From Symsagittifera roscoffensis (taxonomy: Eukaryota > Xenacoelomorpha > Acoela > Convolutidae), in NCBI RefSeq assembly GCF_963678635.1, contig NC_087067.1:37644686-37708685 (forward strand): 64,000 bases of DNA, in the 5' to 3' direction. Of the stretch, positions 35,233 to 44,368 are shown one piece after another. The notes below the pieces were generated by a model. That model was not told the origin of the DNA. It saw only the letters and a program-made list of their open reading frames with translations, and ran no database searches. Both the position numbers and the translations under genes were made by a program. Numbering within the stretch: the stretch's first letter is position 1; every line of letters begins with the position of its first letter.

Positions 35233-36310
35233 TTATTGTTTTTGTCTACATTCGAAAATACTGTGTCCGTATCGTCGACAATAATTACAACATTTTTTGA
35301 AGGATGGTTTGCTTTTAAAATTTGGATTTTTTTCGTAGATATTTAGTATTTCAGTGATTTTTTCAATCAAGTCTGTGTCTGATTCTTGTATGTTATTTAA
35401 ATGTGTAGTATTTGTTTCAATTCGATTAACATATTGTAGTTTTAGATTTTCTGTTTCTTCGAGTTTCATTGTGATTTCTGCTTGTTCTAGTTTATCTACT
35501 AATTTTCGAAAATCTAAATCTGTTTCTCGAATTGAGGAAGGATGAGATGCTCTCTTTTTTATAGCTATTTTCCTTAATTGAGGTGTTAAGGTCATCATTA
35601 AAATTTCTCTCATTTTTGTGTTTTTGTAATCATGTGTATTAAGTGAATATGCTTTTCGAACTTAGTGTTTCGATTCGTACTGCTAATTGTTTAATTGTTT
35701 CATTTGGTAATCTGCGGATTTCGTTGCATAAAACTCTTTGATGTTGTTTGTTTCTTTCAGAATCAAACTTTTTTGAAAATTCTTGTGTGAATCTTTTCCA
35801 GTCTGATTTTATTTCTATAGGTATTACTGAAAACCATTTTTGAGCTGCGCCATCTAGGGTTGTTTGTATTAATGCTGTGCGTCTATGTATCCAATTTTGA
35901 TGTAGTGGCGTATTAATTGGTTCGGGTCCTATATTTAAAATTAAATTTGCTGTTACTGCATTTAGATAATCTTCTACAGAATATTCAGGGTCTGTTCCTG
36001 TGAATACCATTAATGCTTTATTCGATGTTATTGATGATCCACCCATGAGGTATGGATTCATAGTCATCTGTAGTGATTCTGCGGCATTTGGCATTTGTGA
36101 AAAATTTGAAAGTTGATTTTTTGTGATTTCATGTTGCTGAAGGTAATAGGGAAGCAGTATTAAATTTTCCATTTGTGTTGGTTGATAAGAATGCATTAAC
36201 ATTGGGTTTCGTGGTTGTATTGGTTGAAAAGATTGTGTGTTAAATGGGTTTTGTGTATGCATTTGTTGTGGATTTTGTTTATCTGTTGGGTTTTGTGGGT
36301 AAATTTTCAT
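35233..36310 (-). pseudogene. gag: Gag capsid and nucleocapsid (gypsy element)
   Basis: 35639-36310 carries a Gag-like capsid segment (AAQKWFSVIPIEIKSDWKRF followed by EFSKKFDSE, the W-x-x-F...F-x-x-F pattern of retrotransposon gag). 35233-35613 continues in another frame with a helical region and one CCHC zinc knuckle, CNYCRRYGHSIFEC. A TAA (35233-35235) follows, but the same frame stays open beyond it. Role: particle assembly and RNA packaging. Confidence 0.8.
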
Positions 36311-36319
36311 ATTTTGAGA

Positions 36320-38274
36320 TGGTTGAGATTGTCGCGGTCTCTGTGTGCGATATTCTTTAGTATAGGGTGCAAAAATATCTGGTTGATGATAATCATTTTC
36401 ATCAGATGATAAAAAGTTTGTATTATATGGTGTATGTTGTTTATTTTTATTTTGTTTAAAAAATGGGTAATTTTCACTATAATCCTATGTAGGTTGTGGA
36501 TTATCTGGAAAATTTACTGAATTGGTCGATGTTTTTGGGAGATTACAATAATGTGAACATACGTGATTTAAATTTTGTGTATTTTTTCGGGGAGGTTGGT
36601 TCGTTCTTGGTTTGTGAGCATAATTATAATTGTGTTCTGCAAAAGTGTTTCTTGTGAACGGTTTTCTTGTTTTTGACGGTATTGTCATTGGTCTATACGT
36701 TTGATAGTCCATATGTGAATATTTTGGAGCAACCGAAGGTTTTACGGTTGATTGTAAGGTACCTGTGTTAGTGATGTATTTGTATTTCTTGGTGTTGTCA
36801 GATTGGGGTGTATTGGTGAAATACTCTGTTGTGTAGTTGTTGCTGTTGTTTGGACGATTTCTTCATTTATGAAGTGTGATGGTGTTTGAATATCTTGTTG
36901 TGTAAGATTTCTGGTTCCATTGAGGTTTTCATTTCGTATGACTGTTGAATTTAAACTGTTATTTTGTGTATCAGGTAAAAATATATTATAATTCAATGGT
37001 GTTGCATCAATGGTTAATGGTACTACTTTTACATAATCTCTGTGAAAAGATATTGTACTTATTGCTTGACTCGAGATAGCTTGTGGGATATTTAGAAATG
37101 CTGAATGAGACCAGTCAGGGTCCCAAATGTAATCTGATTGTTCTGAAAGAACAGTGTCTTCATTGGTATTTTGAATTCTGAAATTTTTTCTTGCTTGTAA
37201 AATTAAATCTAAATTGTGGGTGAAATAATTAATTATAATCCATGCAAAAATCTTTTGTAAATCGTGTTTAGTGTTTTGTGAAACATCTTCTTTAGTGAAA
37301 TTTTCGCGAATTATATGAAGAAATGTTGAAAATACTGTGATTTCATTTCGTACTTTTGTATGTTTGGATGTTTCGGTTGGTGATATACTTTGAACTTTTC
37401 TTTTTTTTCTAATATAGATATATAACTATATTTTACTGCAAAAACTTCGTTAGTGAATATGAAGTTTGCTCTTTGTGAATTATGATATTGTATGCTTTTG
37501 ATATATTCTTTGAATACTTTTGAAAATTCTAATTCAATATCGTCTGTTTGAATTACATATTTACGATGGGCTGTATTTGGTGTACTGAATTCTATGGGGT
37601 AGATTCCATATTGTTGTGTTAGGTTACATATGTCTTTCAAATAATGTTCAATAATTTGTCTTTTGATTTTTACATCTGGGAATTCTGCTTTGCATGGGCT
37701 GATTCCTGATTCAAACAAATTTACGAGTAAGTTCTGACAAAATCGTGTCTGTCCTCTATCATCGAGTGAATCTATAAGAAAGGGAAAAACTGCTTCTTCA
37801 TCTGGACTTTCGTCACTTTAAGTGTGGCTCATTTTTTCGTTTGATGACTGTTAATATATAACTATCAATGTGTCTAATTGGTTGATTCCAATTATACAGG
37901 TGTACTTGTTTGTGTTTGTATTGCTTTTTTATTCTTCTTTTTCCTCTTTTTGATGAATTTGAAGTTGTTTCTGAGTCGGAAAAATATAATTGATCATGGA
38001 TGGTACAATTTTTATCTATTGATTCTTTTAATTTGTATAGTTCGTCTAAACTGTTGGCTTCTGATTCAGAAAATGCGTTTCTATTTTTTGAAAATCTTTT
38101 TCGTGTGAATTGTCTTTGTTTGTTTATAATTTTTCTTTTTATTGTTTGTCGTTTTGTTCTAATGTGTCCAACTGTTTGTGTATGAGGAGTGATTACAAGA
38201 TCGTGTTTTTGGTTATCTATTTCACAATTGTGTAAAACGATTGTTTGTTTATTTCCTAAATTTTTGAATGACAT
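36320..38274 (-). pseudogene. 5' extra module upstream of gag (unknown function)
   Basis: Frames 37813-38274 (153 aa, basic, starts at ATG 38274), 37311-37718 (135 aa, globular; LTQQYGIYPIEF, FTNEVFAVKYSYISILEK), 36742-36996 and 36485-36712 (Asn/Thr/Pro-rich) join into one open stretch with frameshifts near 37810 and 37310. No domain is recognised. The globular part is conserved in the second gypsy copy (54720-55160 reads IESIQQQRF and FTNDVLSTIYTYISLLD), so it is an intrinsic gene or a long N-terminal extension of gag, not an insertion. Confidence 0.6.
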
Positions 38275-39438
38275 AAGGTTTAGGATGAGGGATGCAAGAA
38301 GTTGTTAGTTATTTCTATTTCCTTAGACTGTTAGTCCTTACGATTTTTTTGGTTAGCTCAACCTGGGTCTTTTTGTTCAGGTTTGGAGAGAAAAGTATAT
38401 CGATTCCGGAGAATGATGTTCTACTTTCTCGTGGCTAGTCTAAGTTAAGGTGTTAACTTAGTTAATCTTACCTAGGGGTAGTGATTGTGTTCAAGGGTTG
38501 GAGAATAGTAAATCGATCCACAAGGTTCAGGTATAATTAGAACGCAAGCAGTTCGTTAGATACTATTTTAAACTAAATAAGTCTAAGATCTATCATGGGT
38601 CTGGTAAAAGGAGGGTTCAAGTGAAGGATGAATAACCGAAGTTCTTCACTGTTTATCTCAATTTGAATGGTTAGTTTTATTAAAAAATTTCTATTAGTCC
38701 TGGGTCTTTTGAAAAGGTTGGATAGTGAATCGACGTTTGAGGTCGTTAGACACTTGCTAAGTTGGTGGGGGAGAACAAAATTGTTCTTTTTGATCCAAGG
38801 ATAAACCTTGATGATCAGATTTTAAATTTAGTGAGATAGAAAATTTATAAAGATCCAAGGATAAGCCTTGATGATCTGATTTTTAAAATTAAGTGAATTT
38901 TTAAGTTTCAAAAGTGTTTAAAATTATTTAATAAAAAGATTTAGTTTTTTAATGATATTAGTGAGCTTATGATTGCTGTTATGTTTAGGTGATGCAGCTG
39001 GAACAACAAGATGATTTATTATTACTAACTATTTATAGTCATGCTACTAATTTTTATTTTTTATTATCAATCGTACAATTGTACATTAAGAATTTTGTTT
39101 AGCGCCTTAAATGGTCAGGAAGATTTACTTCAAAATTTTATGTTTGCAAATGAAAATCTAAATTCATTGCTAATAAGATTCTAAATATAAAAGTTTGTGT
39201 TGGCTTTTCCCGTACAACCATAAAACTAAATGGTAAATTTCTACGTAGTCGTATATCGTTTCTTGTACGAGGTCTTTGTCCAATACCGGGTAGTTCTAGT
39301 ATTGTTCGGAATATCGGCTCTGATCTATTGAGTCGTAGAGACATTTCAATTAAATTATTATCGTGTAACATTTTGAAAATGTTTTGTCTAAACTCTAATC
39401 TATATTTGGTTAATTCTAAGCTATTAAGGTCTTATTCG
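38275..39438 (-). other. Leader of the gypsy element, with one short frame
   Basis: 1.2-kb leader between primer site and first module. It contains a direct repeat GATCCAAGGATAAACCTTGATGATC (38792-38816) / GATCCAAGGATAAGCCTTGATGATC (38852-38876), spaced 60 bp. A 77-aa frame (39138-39371) starting 87 nt from the LTR is Arg/Leu-rich, without a known domain; it may be an upstream ORF. Confidence 0.5.
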
Positions 39439-39456
39439 AGACTTATGGTCGCACCA
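39439..39456 (-). other. Primer-binding site of the gypsy element
   Basis: Two nucleotides inside the 5' LTR the minus strand reads TGGTGCGACCATAAGTCT, the complement of a tRNA 3' end in CCA. The plus strand continues backwards into TTCGAGACTTATGG, which looks like a tRNA T-loop. The tRNA could not be named. Confidence 0.7.
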
Positions 39457-39458
39457 GA

Positions 39459-39868
39459 TGAGTTATAACCGATGTGGTTAAGTCATAGAGTAATTTCGGA
39501 TAGGATACACAGTCTGCTCGTCACGCTATCTTATTTTCGGCCGGATAGATTCGTGCAACTTCTTAGTCTAATACCGATCCTAATTTTACTCTTATATCTA
39601 CTAGTCTCAGGGTGTTTAACTAGTCTCTGCTAGACTCAATAGATCTAGAGTATACTGGCTTATTGCAACTGCTGAAGTTCTCTTGGAGAGGCAACTAATT
39701 TCTAAGTTAAATTCAAATCCCTCTGGTGCTGAAATTACAAGTAATTTCAGCACTTACAAATAAGTGGGTTGTTAGTTAGATGGATTATGATTGGTTAATA
39801 TTAAATATTTTACAGTGGTAAAATATCCTATTTATCCAATTATAAAATGTAGTTTAGATCAGGTTCCA
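39459..39868 (-). repeat. 5' LTR of the gypsy element
   Basis: 410 bp, TG...CA, matching the left LTR with 11 differences by my count. It carries the same 13-bp perfect palindrome (GTGCTGAAATTAC-AA-GTAATTTCAGCAC). A TATA-like ATTTTATAATT lies near its start on the minus strand (39842-39852). Confidence 0.95.
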
Positions 39869-39872
39869 ACTG
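39869..39872. other. Target-site duplication ACTG (right)
   Basis: Matches ACTG at 22667-22670 on the other side of the element. Confidence 0.8.
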
Positions 39873-40080
39873 TTTTCAACAAAGCCGTCTGTTTTAACGG
39901 AACTATTGAGTTTTGAAACATCCAATTCTTCTAGATTCGTGCGGTAGGATTCTAAAATGACCCGAAGGCCACTTTTTTTTCCAAATGAACGCCCCGATTT
40001 CGTTGTGGTAGCTCCCCTAAAGAATCTATACTAAAAAATTGATGAATTTTTGGAATGAAATAGTCATGAAACTGTTTGTT

Positions 40081-40446
40081 TCAACGAATCCAAAAATCGT
40101 CAACGTGGCTCCTTATAATACCGGTAAGATCACTGTCTATTTTAAAGAAAACACATGAAACTTCTCGAGCTTGCTTCAAACCAATCGCTTTGAATTCAAA
40201 TGTGACACGTTCCTTCCATTTTCGTGACGCATCTTCCGGGCCACATACACATTTTTTGAGCTTCCAAACATATCCAGGGCTAGCATACTCTTTTGGAAGT
40301 TTCAAAAAAACGTCTCTTTTCCAGGGAAAACTCTGTAAAAACGCAGTTTTAACATCCATAGCCGCGTATTTCCATTCATTTTGCGACGCAGCAAAACCAA
40401 GTATCGTTCGAAATGTCTCTTTTGCACATGTTGGTGAATCGCACAC
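40081..40446 (-). pseudogene. Copia reverse transcriptase core fragment
   Basis: 121-aa frame holding the copia palm: MDVKTAFLQ (motif A), DVFLKLPKEYASPG, VWKLKKCVCGPEDASRKW and HVDDFW (motif C, usual form Y/H-V-D-D). The catalytic aspartates are present. Confidence 0.85.
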
Positions 40447-40529
40447 TATGTTTTAATCAGGGGGGTCCTGGAAACTTCTTGCTACCATTCTCGTTTTCTT
40501 TTCTCCCAATGGCCATCTTGTCGAAATCA

Positions 40530-40625
40530 CTGGTTGTCCGATATGATCTAAAAAACTTTTTATTCGGTTGTCCGATATGATCTAAAAAAACTTTTTATTC
40601 GGTTGTCCGATATGTCTAAAAAATT
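40530..40625. repeat. Tandem repeat of about 35 bp in the copia linker
   Basis: GGTTGTCCGATATGATCTAA followed by an A/T run (AAAAACTTTTTATTC) occurs twice, followed by a partial third GGTTGTCCGATATGTCTAAAA. A replication-slippage expansion within decayed coding sequence. Confidence 0.8.
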
Positions 40626-43415
40626 GTTTTCTTCGGATTTTAAACTAACGAAAACAAAAGCTGTCTCTGCAGAAACTGGTTTGATTTCCCAATCTGCATC
40701 ATTGCAACGTAGTTCCATACTGTCAAGAGCAATAGTTTCATCTAGATACTGCACATTCCACCAGTTTTTATTCTTCCATCCTTTTTTTCCTGCTCTGTTC
40801 AGAATTTTAGCATTTCTATTTTGTACATTTTCGTCTAAAACTCTAACTTTCATTTCTTTTCTCAAAGAAACTGAGGCTGATGTCTTGCTTTTCATCTCTC
40901 CTACATGACCTGCACCCTGGCTGGCTGGTTTTTAGTATACATGACTTGGTTTTTCCTGTCTCTGTCACATCATCTTTACTTGAATCAATTAGAGGTTCTG
41001 TGGTCGTGTCGATCGTTTCGTTGCACTCCTCGTGTTCAGAGTAACCATTACACGGAATAGACTTTTCTGATTCTCCAATCATGTCAATTTCAAAAATTGA
41101 AGCTTTTTGAGAGGTTGATTCCTAAATCTGCGGACCAATTTGGTCACTTGAACTCTTCTTAACACAGCTTGCATGGATTTTAATGGGCCTTCCGCCGTGT
41201 CTGATACAAACCACCGTTGAATCGCTGCCAATCACAAATGCTAGCTCATTCCACTTTCCATTTCTGTGGCAAAACACTTCGTCTCCTTTGTTGTTTTTTC
41301 GATTGAAGTTTGTGTTAGCCCTGAGCGTTCGCTTAATTATCTGATGACTCAGCAGCTATGAGAGCTTTTCTGGCAATATTTAGAGCATTCAAATGTTTAC
41401 GCAGCCCGTCTTCTACGTCTGGTCCTTTCGAATTCAATGCAGGTTGTTCACTGTCTAACACAGTTGGCAATCTTGAAAGACGTCCAAAAATAAGCCTATA
41501 TGGTGAATATTCAAAGGTCGATGATATGCAATTTTTGGCAAATAGAGCAGTCTGAAGACATAAATTATCATCGAGAGACCCTAAATCACAGCGAACCTTC
41601 AAAAACGTTTCAGTCAGAAAAGCGTTCTGCCTTTCGCAGCAACCGTTCAAATACGGACTATTGGCTGCGTTTCGAAGAATACAAATGTCATAAAATTCCG
41701 CATTTTCTCTGAACTTGGCGTTGTCAAACTCGCCTCCGTTGTCAATTGATATACTTTTTGAAGCACCAAACTTCAGAATCCTAATTTTATTGATACAGTT
41801 GACTATGGATTCAGCAGACTTCGTTAAAATTGTGGCAGCTTCACTAAAACGGGTATGGAGTCAATAATGTGAATATACCACTTGTGAGGATCGTTAGAGA
41901 ATTCGTGCAGATCCATCGCAACAGTGTCATCAAACGATTCTCATAACGGCAAGGGAACAACATGTCTTGCACTGGGACGACTGAACATATATCACAGAGC
42001 AGCCATATATCACGTTTTTAATCATGTCACTTGAATGATCAACATCTTTTCCTGACGCTTCAAAACATCTCTGCAACTTTAAAATAGTGCTTTCATCAAA
42101 AGTGTCCTGTGCTACGGTAACTTAAGACGTAAAAAACGACCAATGGTCGAAAAAATTGGGACGTTCACGCCTTCTCCTTTCGTGATAGCATTGTTTCCTG
42201 TAGCTATACAAGCCTTGGCTCACTTCATCGACATAAGACTGAGTAAAAGGGGAAGATTCCCTTTAATAAATTCAATCCATATACAACACGCAACTTCCCC
42301 AATCAGGACAGGTACATAGTATTCTTGAATTGACTTGACAGCAGTTCCATAAATTTTGATACGGATGAGGTCTTTTTCGCCAATTTCAATTGTTGCGGGT
42401 TCAATTTATTCACAAAATCATTTATCCAGTTATGTCTACATACAGTCGTAGTACACGCTGTATCAATTATAGCGCGCCCTAAGCATTCTTTCAAAGAAAA
42501 GGTGATAATTTCGCAAAATTCAACAAAGCATCTTCTGCGTCTTGATCAGCTCCCCGTTTCCCGGATTTGTCAGGGAACTCCTTTTTCCTATGATTTCTCG
42601 AACCTCAAATTCTGCAAGTAGTTTTGTTGCCTTGAGAATCTTTAGGCTTACGTCCATAATTAGTATGACGCGCATTGAAATTTTTACCTGTCGCGTTTCC
42701 TATTACCCTTCCTCTGGTATGGAAGGAATGTTTGAATCTTTTCGGTCTATGACTCTAAGATGCACTCTGTTCATCATGATCAACTTCTTCTGAATCTCTT
42801 TTCATTTGTTCTGAAAATTGACTCCTACTTTGCGTCTACTTCTGCTGAACATTTATGTGCCAGCGTATCACAGAAAATTCGTTGCGAGGTACTTCTCATA
42901 GTTTTAAAATCGAACAACTGCGTTGTTGCTAAAATTATTTGGCGCTCGTTATGCTTCAAATTGCCCCATGTAACTATTTTCAACCTTGCAATGACTATAG
43001 AAGATCCAATCCCAATTTTGCAAGTCTTTTAGATGCAGATTCAAATGCAAGCAGATAATTCAGCATGTTTTGCTCAAATTTTAAATTCAATTCAATGAAC
43101 TTAAAATATGCTTCGATTTCGCTGTCAACGTTTTTTTTCTCCAGGAATGTTATTTCAATTTCTCGAGTGACTTGCTATTTCTTTCATCGTGATGCAACTC
43201 CTATTGCATTATCTCCCTGGCTACTTCGAGTTGACGCCCTTGTAGTGATAATGCTATTGAAGGTGCTCGTTTTTTTCTGAGATCAGTCACAACGAGCCAT
43301 GAATCCAACTCACTCTTCCAATTTTTGTAACTTTTTCTTGTGACCAAATAGGCAAGGCTTTATTGTATGAAGCTCCAATCATGATTTTGATGTTCCTGCT
43401 ACTATGTAAAATTTT

Positions 43416-43580
43416 GGGGTGAAAAACAAGTTATTTCGTAAACCGCACCTGAAATACGACATATACTGAAATAACAGACTATGATAATGAAAATAACTGT
43501 TAGCTTCAACAGTTTTGTAGGTTTTGAATATCTTGATCCACCCTTTTCGTTTTTTTTTGTTTTGCGTCTTTTTTGTGGAA
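43416..43580. repeat. Possible copia LTR remnant (right)
   Basis: Counterpart of 21515-21690; see that entry. It sits just outside the gag start, where the 5' LTR of a minus-strand element should be. Confidence 0.4.
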
Positions 43581-43639
43581 ATGACTATTCTCTTTTAATT
43601 TCTTGTTTATTTTGAGATCCTGCTGGTAAATCTTGTCTG

Positions 43640-44110
43640 TTTCGGCTTACTGATGCACCATTAGTATCTGCATGGTTCCTTTGCCTGGATCCCAAACTTG
43701 TCGATCTCGAATTACTATGTTTGTTCGCTGAGAAACCGAGCGCCCTGGTGCTCCATTTGTTGATCCCTGATCAGATAGGGTCAAAGCCCTAGTTCCGGGA
43801 TCGTCGCTAGATACGGATCTGTTTCTACGCATAAAACTTGTTTTAGTTACATTCGCACCGGAAGAACCTGCCACCATCGGCAGTGACCTAGTGGATTTTG
43901 AAGGAAGGTTTTCCCCTCGTTTAGCCTTAGTTTGTTTCGGTTTCTCTTCGAAGTCGGAGAGGAGAAAAATCCAAAATTGAAACTGACGACTATGATACTG
44001 CTCCTGCCAGCGGTCGTGACTCGTTGTCTCTTCGGCCCATAGCAGCCAATTTGAGCCTAATGTAATGTGAATCCTCTTCATCACTGCTGGTCGAATCCCT
44101 GACATTTCGC
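43640..44110 (-). other. GC-richer open region of unknown nature
   Basis: A 152-aa open frame (43647-44105) with a Lys/Arg/Ser-rich part (RRNRSVSSDDPGTRALTLSD, then GRSVSQRTNIVIRDRQVW) in DNA more GC-rich than its surroundings. No domain, no clear splice sites. It may be an exon, an upstream part of the copia element, or chance. Not recognised. Confidence 0.3.
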
Positions 44111-44289
44111 ACCGCAGCTGGTTATCGTCTCTTTTTCTTCGGGCCCATTTCTAAGATCTTCTTTTTGAAAGCAAACTTTTGATAAAATGTTAGAATTTAA
44201 ACTAGGCAACAAAATACAATCAAACTTTTTTCTCTGTCCTAATGGTAATAAGACTGTTATCAAAGCCAAAAATAGATTTATTAAAAAGT

Positions 44290-44368
44290 GTCAAAGCGGT
44301 GAGTACCTTCAGGTCGGCAGGGGTTCGAATCCCTTAGGGGGGGGGGGGGGGGGGGGGCGTCCGCACCA
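44290..44368 (+). repeat. tRNA-derived SINE-like fragment with a 21-G run
   Basis: Contains GGTCGGCAGGGGTTCGAATC (B box GGTTCGAATCCC) and then 21 consecutive G (44337-44357) and GCGTCCGCACC. Matches the minus-strand block at 8604-8665. Confidence 0.55.

Larger units (their letters stand above)
22671..39868 (-). mobile_element. 17,198-bp Ty3/gypsy retrotransposon with chuvirus-like envelope gene
   Basis: Two 410-bp LTRs (TG...CA) flank a 16.4-kb interior, with ACTG target duplications outside and a TGG primer site next to the right LTR, so the element is transcribed leftwards. Order on the minus strand: leader, 5' extra module, gag with one CCHC knuckle, Asn/Arg/Ser/Tyr-rich segment, protease, reverse transcriptase, RNase H, integrase, small pre-env frame, env-like gene, S/T/P-rich 3' module, 1.6-kb 3' region. 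PR-RT-RH-INT order and the DDx35E integrase fit Ty3/gypsy. Typical gypsy elements are 5-9 kb, so this is about twice the usual size. In-frame stops and frameshifts make it inactive as read. No clear polypurine tract is visible at 23081-23110. Confidence 0.93.
39869..43400 (-). pseudogene. Ty1/copia retrotransposon, 5' part (gag, protease, integrase, reverse transcriptase), decayed
   Basis: Minus strand, order gag-PR-INT-RT as in copia. Gag N-terminus near 43320-43390 (IGASYNKALPIWSQEKV). A knuckle-like remnant lies near 42610 (GSRNH). Protease is in 42303-42494 (IIDTACTTTVCRHNWI). The integrase C-terminal half is in 41333-41650 (NGCCERQNAFLTETFLKVRC, YSPYRLIFGR). A linker with ILNRAGKKGWKNKNWWNVQY lies in 40560-40895. 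Reverse transcriptase is in 40081-40446 (AAMDVKTAFLQSFPW, GPEDASRKWKERV, HVDDFW). Stops and frameshifts are frequent. The rest lies left of the gypsy insertion (21700-22670). Confidence 0.82.

Noticed and set aside
34592-35300. Long plus-strand frames (156 and 84 aa) in the gypsy element
   Set aside because: Shadows of the Asn/Arg/Ser/Tyr-coding repeat on the minus strand; rich in C, F, Y and D only because of the repeat.
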